A program made the translations under genes and the position numbers. 64,000 nucleotides of DNA, from the NCBI RefSeq assembly GCF_009727055.1, contig NW_024063779.1:637410-701409 (forward strand). Reading direction: 5' to 3'. The notes under the pieces were generated by a model. It made no database searches. It saw nothing but the letters and a program-made list of their open reading frames with translations, and had not been told where the DNA came from. Positions within the stretch are counted from its first letter, which is position 1. Each line of letters begins with the position of its first letter. Positions 21,611-32,774 of this stretch are shown one piece after another. The DNA comes from Benincasa hispida. Its lineage: Eukaryota > Streptophyta > Magnoliopsida > Cucurbitales > Cucurbitaceae.

Positions 21611-24251
21611 ATGACGTTTTGCTAAAACCTTATTTGATGTTGTTTTGTTTTACAACGGGTATTTGCTTAAAACCTAACGTAGGTCAATGTATTTTTCTTT
21701 TCAGTAACTTGTTAGTATTTTTGTTTAAAGCTTTTAAAAATAACTGATTTATTATAGTGGAAAGAATTGTGTGAAACGAATTTCGTGGCAACGACCTAGG
21801 CATTAATACCAAAACAACTCTTGTTCCTATAACGACAAGCCATCATTGATTTGGCCAATAGATCACCAACTTACTTAACAATCTCCCGTAAGTGTGACCT
21901 GCCATTTTAAGCCCTAGAGGTTCGTCCCAAAAGGACAATCCGAAGGGAAAAATTTGATTGAGCCAAAACCTAAAGCGACCCTATCCATTTCTGGAGTTCA
22001 CCTTGATATTGACCAACTGTACAAAACCCATCCGAAGGGGGACGCTTCCAAGGCGACACGAGGGCATACGGAATGATCTCACGGTGTGAACCAATGATAG
22101 AGACCATAGGACATGTTGACATACACCTTTCACCCACTTACTATAAATACTCTCTCCGTCCACCTTGATATTGACTCATGCAAACACCATTCGAAGGGGG
22201 ATGCATCCTGGGCATCTTGAGGCCAAGCATGAATCTCATGGTGTGAACATACAGGCAGAAACGTGAGTGGAATCATAGACATATTTGATATGCCTCGTCC
22301 TCACATTGAGTATTTTATAACCTAGGGTTTAGTTTACTTAGAAAAACATTGCTAAGGATTTTACTAAGTGAGTTTTAGGTTTTCCCAAGAGTAACATTTA
22401 CCTTGGGTAGTTAAACAACTTTTGATCATCATCCATTAAACTCTTTAACAGAATCTTTGACCAAATCATTGCATGCTTGTTGAAAATCTATCTAATTCAC
22501 CTTTCCAAGTAGGTTCCCAAGTAGGGGTGTTACGTTTCCGTCAACTTAAGAACCCCAGCCTAGCCAGAACCCGCCTTAGACAAAAGGTCCCTTATAGATA
22601 GTTTACAACAAGTTTAATTTTTTATTCCGACCAATTTAATCCTATTAAACTGATTTTAAAAGATTAATCCAGGTTACTAAACTCTTTAGAACTAATTGAA
22701 CTTAGGTCTATCTCAATCCAATTTTTAAAACCCTTTTAAAAAACTTGAGTTCACCCTAAGTCCACATGCAACTCTGAATTATTGATTATAGGTCTAATTT
22801 CCTTTATAACACTTATAAATGGAAACAACCACCACAATTCAATGCTAACACATGCAAGACATTCATAACGATTATAAACAGCCTAAGTGTCATGCTCAAT
22901 GCATTGTCCATTTATTGCTACTTCTTTTATATACCACTTATACAAAATAGCAATGAAACAAGCAAAACATGCTTCCATTCACCCTTAGACTATAACATTT
23001 ATAATAAAAGGATGATGCATGATAATGCTCAATGCATGCAAAATATAACTCTTATATTTCATGATGCATGTGCATGCTTTCAAGTAATTTCTTCATGCAA
23101 TATTATAACAATTAATAATCATGATGCATGAATAATTGCACACCTAAGGTGGGTTTTTAACTATATGACAAACACTTTGACATATAAGTACCATACATCA
23201 CATGTATAAGCAATCAAAGTTGATGAACCGGGCAAAATTTCCTTAAAAACACAAAAATAAAGCCAATTATTACAAAAGACAATGAGTCTCCAGTTCAAAC
23301 AGGCGAACCAGGTCTTGAACCACTCGACAAAGCATTTCTTTCCAACCATCTATCGTGTACTAAGCACCCCGCGATCGTCTACACGATACAAACCCTTTGC
23401 TCTATTGCTTACTAGTGCCTCAAGAGTTAAATGATCGTTTAGCATTTACTATATGATCGTCTAGAAAAATCCAAAACGATCGTTTAGTTATCACTATATG
23501 ATGGTGTACTTTACTAAGCGATGAAGCCTGAAGTACACGATTGCTTAGCGCACTCCACTCAGTGCCCGCCTTCTGCGATCGTCTAAGCGACTACGATGCA
23601 CGAAGCACCATCACCTAAGCGATCGCTTAGCCAGCGTCTCTGTATTGCATACGTGTGATCGCATACGAAGTAACTAAGCATGAAACTTGCTAACTACACG
23701 ATCATCTAGCGTGCGCCTTCTACTAAACGACGAGCATCGTATGCCCCCACTACGATCGTTTACCTCCAATGCCTATGCGATCGCACAACTAACGCTACAC
23801 GATACGGTAAACAATTTGCCCCATAACTTAGCATTAGCTAAACATCTATTAGAAAATAGTACATGATCGTCTAGAAAAAAATATCTAAACGATCGCTTAG
23901 TTAAATCCCATGATCGTTTACCTGAGGCTAGACGATCCGACCAACGCTTGGTCTTCTTCTTCGTTGAGAACTGCGTCGCCATGCGCTGAAGCTTCATCAC
24001 GAACGACTCAACGAACTCAAACGTTTTGAATTACAGACTCAATTGCAAAGTTAATTTTGCCCAAAAACACAGGGGCTCTTACAATTAACACTTTGTAATA
24101 ACTAAAGCTTTAACAAAAGGAAATTTAAACCCGAAAAGTTCATCAAAAATCATCCACAAATGCAAAAAACGGTTAATTACAAATGCAGAAACCCACTGTG
24201 ACTGTAAAAAGCGTTCAATTCAGATCTATAATTTGGAATATCAGAAAACCT
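21611..24251 (-). other. Leader of element G
   Basis: Non-coding, minus-strand sense. Two hairpin modules: 22041-22057 (GACGC/GCGAC, one mismatch) and 22200-22216 (GATGC/GCATC, perfect, 7-base loop). The region 22480-23160 is AT-rich leader alignable with that of E, and 23340-23960 is a motif cassette. The primer site closes it at 24252. Confidence 0.65.
23340..23960. repeat. CGATCG-type motif cassette in the G leader
   Basis: More than fifteen irregularly spaced words of the form (C)GATCGT(C/T)TAG or GCGATCGCTTAG. The same words occur in both LTRs of G (19560-19790 and 24680-24940) but not in the leaders of A, B, C or E. The spacing is irregular, so it is not a true tandem array. Confidence 0.8.
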
Positions 24252-24264
24252 GGCTCTGATACCA
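24252..24264 (-). promoter_or_regulatory. Primer-binding site of element G
   Basis: The plus strand GGCTCTGATACCA is the complement of TGGTATCAGAGCC, a perfect initiator tRNA-Met primer site, two bases inside the LTR edge at 24267. Confidence 0.9.
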
Positions 24265-24266
24265 AT

Positions 24267-26405
24267 TGATAGGGACAACTACCCTTAAACTATCTCCACA
24301 ATGGTATGACATTGTCCACTTTGGGCATAAACCCTCATGGCTTTGTTTTTGGTTTCACACCAAAAGGCCTCATATCAATGAAGATAATCATCCTCACTTA
24401 TATACCTATGATCCTCCTCCCTCGAACAAAGGACCACCGAGTCTCCCCTCAGACAGTCATCCATCCGTCTAACTCATATCTAGGCTAACTTCTTTTCACC
24501 CGAGCATACCACCTATCCAATAGAGTTCAACCACGGATTACACCATGACTACTTCAAAGGATCTGTTATACATTTTTGTTCAGCACCGAGGATTCTACCG
24601 AGCATGGTTAAGTCAAGAACATGGCTCTGTTCGGACTTGGCATGAGGTAGACGAACGGAGGAAACACCGATCATGTACACGACTGGGAAAAGTGGGAGAT
24701 GGTGAAGACCTATCGTATAGGTCGATGCCCAATCGTTTAGATAAAGTTAAGCGATCGTCTAGAAAAAGCTATATGATCGTTTAGCTCATCGTCTAGCTCG
24801 GTCTGTCGCCTACAGACTCTACACGATCGTTTACCTTGGGCCAACGATCGTCTAGAAAAGCTAAGTAATCGTTTAGTAAATACTGCACGATCATTTAGCT
24901 CGCCACTGTACGATCGTTTAGCTCGCCCAGCCGTCGTTTAATAAATCCGAATTTACTTGACGACTTCGTGAGTTTCTTTTTCGCGAGAGAAAACTCAGAA
25001 ACATTTTCAAATGTTTGTATAAACTTCTTTTCAAAATAGGAAACCACTTTTCTTTTAAACTCACGGTTACCACGATCCAATAACCACCCACTACTTAGGT
25101 TATTTAAAAGAAAATGAATTAATTATCCAATAATTAATATTATTATAAATAAATGATAACCAACTTATCATACTATATTTATAACCTATAGTTTTAATAC
25201 TTCATCTCATGAAACATATAAACCATAGTCCTTTTTCTATTCCATGGTACTTAATGTAAATCTCATTTACATCAATCCTCTACTAGATGTATCTTATACA
25301 TCATACCGATTATATCATATATAATCAAAATACCTCTTGTCAATTTGAACATTTCAAATTAACACCAAGAAATAATCCTCAACAAAATCCAAGCTACCAA
25401 GGGGACCTCATGGACCTGTAGCTCGAAGCTCCAACGATACATGAATAGCTGACTAAACTCTTTAGTCACGGGATCCACCATCCGTTAACTACCAGGTACT
25501 CCACTAAAGACCGACAACTAAACTCTCTTTACCACAGATATATTATGTGTCCATCTTAACTAATCAGTAGTGCGACAACCCTTCACAGATCGCTCATAAG
25601 TACAGCTGGGCCAATAACCGTTATGCCCCTGTAGTTACATCTAACTCCTTAAGTACCACTGATCTTTCTAATGAACGTAAGTCATAGTCTTACTATTACT
25701 GAGTCCTCTCTTCGAAAGAGAAGTTGCGGCCACTATGTTTAAGCCCCAGAATCAGCCCTTAAGGGAGAAATCTCTCTACTTATCCCTGCTACGGGAAAGG
25801 AGTGAATTCCATCTTATGGATTGAGTTCTCAACTCCCAGATCAGACAAGTCCTAAAAAAGATAGACATGTTGAGTTGGCAATCTGGCCACTCTCACCCAT
25901 ACTAATCAAAGGACCGCTATCAAAGGCAGAATTTTCCAAAACACTCAGGATTGAGGTCGTGTCACTTATGGTCGTTTAGGTGAGATGCAAGTCTCTAATA
26001 TCAACGACATTATATACAAAGTCTAGTCATCTCGTGGTCCAGGTATTATACAAACTCTTTGTATAGGACACCCTCACTCTACGTCTCCACATGAATGGTC
26101 ATGATCTACCGTCTGTGGTAGTTTGATTTTCAAACCTCTACAAAGTGGGCCGTATCCATAATATCATCAAGATCAGGTATCCCATTTTAATCCTTGTACT
26201 ACAAACCGATTTAGGTTATCACTTAAGGCATGATCCACTTATATATCATATATACATGCTTAGGTTCACATAAGATAAACAAGGAGCTTTCTTTATTGGA
26301 TATGAGCAAATGCCAGAATTAAATAACATTTATTTTATTCATTGAATAATGCATATCTTTACAAAACAACGAGACTCTGGGAGAATTAGGACACCAATCC
26401 CAGCA
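24267..26405 (-). mobile_element. 5' LTR of element G, with unrelated terminal 350 bp
   Basis: Aligns with the other G LTR from GTTCGGACTTGG (near 24629) to the right end. The 24267-24622 segment, starting TGATAGGGACAACTACCC, has no counterpart in 19023-19455. GGCTCTG occurs at both edges of the odd segment (24252 and 24624). The cassette is at 24680-24940. Confidence 0.75.
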
Positions 26406-28427
26406 CTAGTGAAAAGCCTAAGAAATTGGAACCTCGTTCTGGGTTATGCCAATTTATTGGTTGCCCTAAAGAAATGAGAGGTGGTCTATTCTACGATTCT
26501 TAAGAAAACAAGATGTTTGTATTAATGAATGCTATATTCTTGGAGGAAGACTACATGGGAGATCATAAACCACGAAGAAAATTAATATTAAATGAAACTA
26601 CTAAAGAATCAATAAGGGTTGTTGATGTAGCTGGTCCTTCATCAAGAGTTAATGAAGAAGCCAACACTTTAGGTCTGTTTCGTCCTTCTCGTTGAGAGTG
26701 CCTCGACGCAACGGGAGGGTTGTATCACAACCTAATCGTTACTTGGGTTTAACTGAAACTCAGGTTGTCATATCAGATGATGGCATTGAGGATCCATTGC
26801 CCTACAAACAGGCAATGAATGACGTAAACAAGGTCCAATGGCTAAAATCCATGGACCTTGAAATGGAATCTATGTAATCCAATTCATTATGGAAGCTTGT
26901 AGATCTACCCGAAGAGGTTAAACCCACAGGGTGTAAATAGATCTATGAAAGAAAGAAAGATATTGCTGGGAAGATACAGATCTTTAAAGCTAGACTTGTA
27001 GGAAAGGGTTATAACCAAAGCGAAAGTGTTGACTATGAGGAAACTTTTTCCATGTTGCTATGCTTAAGTCTATAAGAATTCTCTTATTAATAGCCACATA
27101 TTATGACTATGAGATATGGAAAATGGATGTCAAGATTGCTTTTCTGGATGGAAATCTTGAAGAGAATATATTTATGTCTCAGCCTCAGGGATTCGTAGCC
27201 CAAGGTTAGGAGTAAAAAGTTTTCAAGTTGAATGGTTGGAAGTTCAATTCTAAATGAAAGATTTAGAAGATCTTGGAACATTAGATTTGATACTGCCATC
27301 AAATCTTTTGGTTTTGATCAAAACATTGACGAACCTTATGTCTATAAGAAAATCATCAACGAAAAAGTAACTTTCTTAGGGATCCAAATTAAAAATTGGT
27401 TGGAAGTTCAATTCTAAATGAAAGATTTAGGAGAGACACGGTATATACTTAGGATCCAAATTATTAGGGATCGCAAGAATGGAACGTTGGCTTTGTCTTA
27501 AGTAACTTATATCGACAAAATGTTTACTCGATATTCGATGCAAAACTCTAAGAAATGTTTATTACCTTTCAGGCACGGGGTTCACTTGTCTAAGGAACAG
27601 TGTCCTAAGACACCTCAAGAAGATTAGGATATGCGACGTCCTCAGTTGTGGGCAACTTAATGTATGCTATGCTCTGCACTAGGCCAGATATTTTTTATGC
27701 AGTGGATATAGCCAGTAGGTACCAGTCTAATCTAGGGTTAGACCACTAGACAACGGTTAAGAATATCCTCAAGTATTTTAGGAGAACGAAAGACTACAAA
27801 CTGGTGTATGGATCTAAGGATTTGATCCTTACAGGATACACCGACTCCGATTTCCAAATTGGCAAGGATTCACGACAGGCTTAGTGTTTTCCTTGAATGG
27901 GGGAGTTGTAGTATGGTGTAGCATCAAGAAAGAATGCATTACAAACTCCACTATGGAGGCAGAATAAGTAGTTGCTTGTGAAGTACCAAAGGAAGCAGTT
28001 TGGCTCAGGAAGTTCCTAAGTGATTTGAAAGTGGTTCCAAATATGGACTTGTTTATCACCTTATACTATGACAACAGTGGGGTAATAGCCAACTCTAAAG
28101 AACCTCGCAGTCATAAACAAAAAAAACATATTGAAATGAAGTATCACATGATATGGGAGATTGTGCAACGATGCGATCGTCATAAAGATCGCTTCGAAGC
28201 ACAACATTGCTGATCCATTTACAAAGGCTTTCTCGGTTAAAGTGTTTGAGAGTATCTAGAGAGTCTAGATTTGCGAGACATGTACATTGTATAATCTAGG
28301 GCAAGTGGAAGATGTGTAATAGGTATAAAGATGCCCTAGTTTATTGTATTTATTTACCATTCCTGTTGCTTTGAACAGTGATATTATGTACATCCCACTT
28401 ATTAGAGTTTTAGTTCAAGTGGGAGTT
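26406..28427 (+). pseudogene. pol: pol of element E, second part: integrase end, reverse transcriptase, RNase H
   Basis: Continues the frame broken at 19022: KPKKLEPRSGLCQFIG at 26415 onward is the end of the integrase region. Reverse transcriptase starts at EDPLPYKQAMND (26790), with KARLVGKGYNQ and DYEETFS following. The stretch that should hold the YVDD catalytic site (about 27380) is missing: YKKIINEKVTFL passes directly to copies of downstream sequence. RNase H is traceable from LVYGSKDLILTGYTDSDF (27795) to ADPFTKAFSVKVFES (28210). Many stops. A purine-rich AAGTGGGAG stretch (28415-28425) is the second-strand primer site. Confidence 0.85.
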
Positions 28428-31400
28428 TTTTGAGTTTTATGCCCTAAAACTCGTAGATAGTAAATGTAATTAATTGATCGTCATCAATAAAAAAGTTATC
28501 AATGTTATTTCATCAATGAAGAGTTATCAATGTTAATTTAATAAATGTTATTGATTGTCTTGTATTTTAGTTTGTATTAATAACCCTAAATCCAATAAAC
28601 TAACATTCTAGGTTGTCTTATGAGTCTTGAACATTATGTGGAGACATAAGAGGATCAATGTTCAAGATACATTCTAAAGGGTATATAATGTAGGGATAAG
28701 GTTGGGTACCTTATCCTGGTAACACTATGGATACGACCCACTTTGTATTTGATACGAATACGATGATCCAACGCATTCGTGTAGGTGACATGTGAATGGG
28801 GACATTCTACGCAATGAGTTTGCATAAGACCAAACCATAAAATAGTAACTACTAAATGTAACACCGTTGACTAGTTAGGTTTCTATTTCAATAGGATGAT
28901 CTAGGCAACTTAGTCTTAATCCTGAGTATATTATGAAATCTTGTTCATGAAGGATTGTCCTTTGATTTGTATGTGCAAGACTGGCCATTTCACCGACTCA
29001 ATAAGCCTACCATTTTGGGAACAAGACCGAGCAGAGAGCTAGGAACATAATAATACAAGATAGAATTCACTCATTCTCAACTTTAGAATATGTAGATGGG
29101 TGTGTCCCTTAAATGGTGTTTTTGGGACTTGAGCAAAGAGCCCTACTCTCTCATTGGCCCGAGAGGGGTTTTTACTTAATGGTTGGACCATAAACAGGTT
29201 TTTGGTACTCAAGGATACAAAGGTAACCCAAGGGTAAAACAGTAATTTGACCCAGTTGGTGTTACGAACACTCATGAAGGACTACCTTGCTATTATTGGT
29301 CTATATCCGTGGACACAGAAATATTTCTATAGTGAGAAGAGTGCAGTTGTGAGTTTTTAGTGGAGTGTACCCACAGTTAACATATATTGATTAATTTGGT
29401 TAATGATTTTAGCCAATTAATCTCATATCGTTGGTGCTTCTTGTCTATAGGTCCATAAGATCCCCTTGTTAGTTCACTAATGGATATTAATGAGGAATGA
29501 TTTGAATTATTCGAATCAATTGAAGTGTTGGAATTAATGTCCTATAACCGAGTGTATCTTGTAGTTTTTAAAGACAAATCATATATCTAATAATAAAATA
29601 AGAGGCATTTTATTAATATCTAGACTGCGTTAAATCAATCTAATAAACTAAGATCCAAAGTTATTTTATGAAACTTAAACATGTATGTGGAGACATATAG
29701 GTGGATCATGTTTAAGTGATAACCTAAACAGTTTTAGTAGATGGATAAGGTTGGGTACCTTATCTTGGTGACACTACGAAGACAGCTTGCTTCGTAAATG
29801 TTATGATTGTTGTAAAGTGCTACAAATGATCTAATCCTGATCATTCATATGAAGACATACGAATGGGGTATTCTATATAAAGAGTTTGTATAAGACTAGA
29901 CTGCGAAATGAATAGTCTCTATATATAACACCATTGTTAGAAGACACTTGCATTTCACTAGGATGACCATTGGTGACTTGACCTTAATCTTGAGTGAGTT
30001 GTGAACTTCTGTCTATGAGAGTACTCTTTTGATTTGTATGGGTGAGAGTGACCTTATTAGTGGACTCAACAAGCCTGCAATTTTGGGGACTTGTCAGAGT
30101 AAGGAGCTGGGAACACAACTACACAAGATGGAATTTACTTCTTTCCCAACCTTAGGGAAAATAGATAAATTGCTCTCTTAATAGCTAATTCCGGTTCTTA
30201 AACATTGAGGCTTCAACCTCTCACTTGCTGAGAGGTGTTAATTTATAGTTGGACTATAAATTGTTTGTTTATTAGAGGGATCAGTGGTATTTAAGGAGTT
30301 AGATGTAACTACAAGAGTAAAACTGTATTTTAACCCAATTGTAGTTATAAGCAATTTGTGAAGGGTCGACTCACTATTGATTGGTTATATTCGTGGACAA
30401 AGAAATAAATCTACAATGTGGGGAGTACAGTTATTGGTCTTCAGTGGAATGATCTGTAGTTAATGAAAATTGATTAATTTAATTAAAGTTTAATTAATTA
30501 ATTCTATATCATTGGAGCTTCTAATTTGTACGTCCATAAGGTTCTCTTGTTAGCTCACTAAAGGATATATAAGAGAAATGGTTTGAATTATTCAAATCAA
30601 TTGCATATTAACGAGATTAATATAATATGGTTAATTATATATTTGATTTATAATTAAGAGAGAAAAATATTTGAATAAGATTCAAATAGTTAAGAGACAT
30701 ATACATATAAATATGTGATAATTATATGTTGATTAATTCTATATTAAATATGATTTAATTTAGTCATTTAATTAATTAATTAATTAATTTTTGAGAAGTA
30801 TAGATAAATAAACATATGATGTTTATTTAATTATTGGACTAGTAATTAAATAAAATTTATTTAATCAAATTAGAACTAGAGTAGGAATAGAAAAGACTAG
30901 GAGAAGGGGATCACCCCTCCTCTCTATAAATAGGTCTTCATGACCCATGTTTGTGACACAGTTAAGTTGGGAATTCTAAATCCTAGTCTCCTATTACTTC
31001 TCTCAAAATCTCTATTCTTTTCTCTACTACTTCTTCTTCCACTTCCAAGTCTTGGAGACCACACATCCAATTCTTGAGATCCTAGAGAATAACAAGGTTT
31101 CACTTATAGTGGTGTCCCTTGATCATTGAAGAGATGTTCCAGAGAAGACTCGAAGGGAATTGTGAAGAATTTGGGAATCTACAAAGGTGAGGTTTAGCTC
31201 TTCCCTCTTTTCTTCTCTTAAATCCATGCTAATCTTGATTGTTTATCCATTGTGTTATTATTTTTATACTGTATTTTGTTTATGTAAAATCGAAAATAAA
31301 ATTGCAACGTGATCACACGCTTCCGCTTGGGAATCGATGCCTTCATGAGAAAATTGTATATTAATGTGATCAATATATAATTAATTATAGAAGTGATCTA

Positions 31401-32171
31401 TAATTCACATTATGCAAGAGAGAGATATTTGAGTGAGATTCAAATATCAAATTTATGGGAATTGGATTCCTAAAGATATCATATAAATATGTGATATTTA
31501 TATGTTAGTTAACTTTATATTAAATATGATTTAGTATAGTTACTTAATTGATTAATTAAAGGTTAACTAATTGATTAAGAAATGATAAGAGAGGTGGAAG
31601 AATATAAACATGTGATGTTTATTTATGCTAATTAATTAACTATATTAAATTAGATTTAATGGCTATATGTGCCAATTAATTACATAAGGTGTTATTTAAT
31701 TAATCGACATCAAGGGTAAAAAGGAAATTACTTGGAGAAGGGGTAAACCCCTCTCCATATATAATCATCTTATTAGTCTATTTAAGGAAAGAATTGATTT
31801 GGTGAAATCAATACCCTAGCCTCCACAAAAAAATATTTCCTCTTTACAATTTCTCACTATAATCTCTCTACCTCTTCCTCTTCCAATGATTGGAGACCAC
31901 TCATCTAACTCTTAGAATTCCTAGAAGAATAACAAGGTATTTTTGTGGAATTGTTGGTGAGTTCGTGTGGAGATCAAGAGAAATTTCAAGAGGCTCTAGA
32001 GTTTACAAATGTAAGAACGGTTCTTCTCCTTTGTTTCTTCTCTTATTGCATGCTAAGTATGTTGTTTATCCTATCTATGTTCTGTTTAGTTTGTTGCTTT
32101 GTTTCTCTAAAAATGGAAAAACCGAATGCAAGATGGTCCTAACGCTTCCGCTTGGAATTCAATTTCCAACA
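28428..32171 (+). mobile_element. 3' LTR of element E (interrupted by F)
   Basis: Starts TTTTGAGTTTTATGCCC (decayed TGTTGGG) and ends TTTCCAACA. The pieces 28428-29525 and 31346-32171 correspond to the 5' LTR on either side of the F insertion. It lacks D1, showing D1 entered after E. Confidence 0.85.
29526..31345 (+). mobile_element. F: solo copia LTR in the 3' LTR of E
   Basis: Begins TGTTGGAATTAATGTCC and ends ATCGATGCCTTCA. Flanks are TGAAG (29521-29525) and TGAGA (31346-31350), a decayed 5-bp duplication; the uninterrupted site is at about 7985 in the 5' LTR. It has the palindrome GGAGAAGGGG/ACCCCTCC followed by a clear CTATAAATA TATA box near 30923. No internal region or second LTR. Confidence 0.8.
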
Positions 32172-32176
32172 GTCAA

Positions 32177-32771
32177 AGTCTATGAAGTTGGTTGTCGGAG
32201 ATGATCATTGGAGTTTGTTGTCGGAGCCTGAAATTGGTTGTCGGAGTTGGTAACGCGAAGAGGTCCTTAGAATTAGGTCACTGGAAGTGGTTGCTAGAGT
32301 CTGGAATTAGATGTTGGAGTTGGTTGCATGAAGGTCATCGAAGCCTAGAGTTGGTCGCTAAAGCTATCATCAGATGTGGTTGTCGGATCTCGGATTTCTT
32401 TGTCGAAGTTGTCATCGAAGGTGGTTGTCGGAGCCTGGAGGTAGTTTTCGGAGCCCAGAGTTGGTCACCAGAGTTGTCATCAGAGGTGGTTTTCGGAGCC
32501 CCAAGTTGGTCACTAGAGTTGTCATCAGAGGTGGTTGTCGGAGCCCCAAGTTAGTCATCATAGTTGTCATCAGAGGTAGTTGTCGGAGCCCAGAGTTAGT
32601 TCCCGGAGTATAACAGTGGCCGATGGGTAGAGCCATGAAAAACATTAGAAGAAGTGAAAGCTTGGATGAGTTGATAAAATATGCCAACTCAACTTCTTTA
32701 AAGTTGGTGGGTCAAACACTGAGTTGGTATATTATATCAACTCAACTCATGTTGGTGAGCCAAACACTCCC
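32177..32771 (+). mobile_element. D2: right part of the Harbinger-like transposon
   Basis: Continues D2 after E. Bases 32177-32630 consist of degenerate units around GGTGGTTGTCGGAGCC and GTTGGTCACCAGAGTTGTCATC, and the end reads GGTGAGCCAAACACTCCC, the inverted counterpart of the D1 start. TCA follows at 32772-32774. Long open frames here (for example 32192-32554) reflect the 3-periodic repeat and not a protein. Confidence 0.8.
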
Positions 32772-32774
32772 TCA

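Larger units (their letters stand above)
19023..26405 (-). mobile_element. Element G: reversed, internally deleted copia element
   Basis: In element orientation: 5' LTR 26405-24267, exact primer site 24264-24252, leader, remnants of pol, 3' LTR 21256-19023. On the plus strand it begins TGAAGGAAATC and ends CAATCCCAGCA. Flanks are CTAAT (19018-19022) and CTAGT (26406-26410), a 5-bp duplication with one mismatch. The 3.0-kb interior has no gag and only three short scraps of pol, so it was non-autonomous or was deleted after insertion. It separates the integrase core of E from the rest of pol. Confidence 0.8.
5136..32171 (+). mobile_element. Element E: decayed copia element, 27 kb through nested insertions
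   Basis: Two LTRs of the same sequence bound it: 5' at 5136-8818 and 3' at 28428-32171. The primer site is at 8821, followed by leader, gag, protease, integrase, reverse transcriptase and RNase H in the copia order, and a purine-rich AAGTGGGAG just before the 3' LTR. The flanks are GTCGA (5131-5135) and GTCAA (32172-32176), a 5-bp target duplication with one change. The interruptions are D1, the mitochondrial-like insert, P with Q inside, G, and F. Removing them leaves roughly 9-10 kb. Every coding domain has stops or frameshifts, so the copy is dead. Confidence 0.85.

Noticed and set aside
24252..24264. tRNA gene fragment
   Set aside because: Only the 13-nt primer-site complement is present; no cloverleaf around it.
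32192..32613. Plus-strand frames of 120 and 79 codons rich in V, G, S
   Set aside because: They lie in the degenerate GGTTGTCGGAG repeat of D2; comparable frames appear in D3 and not in the same register.
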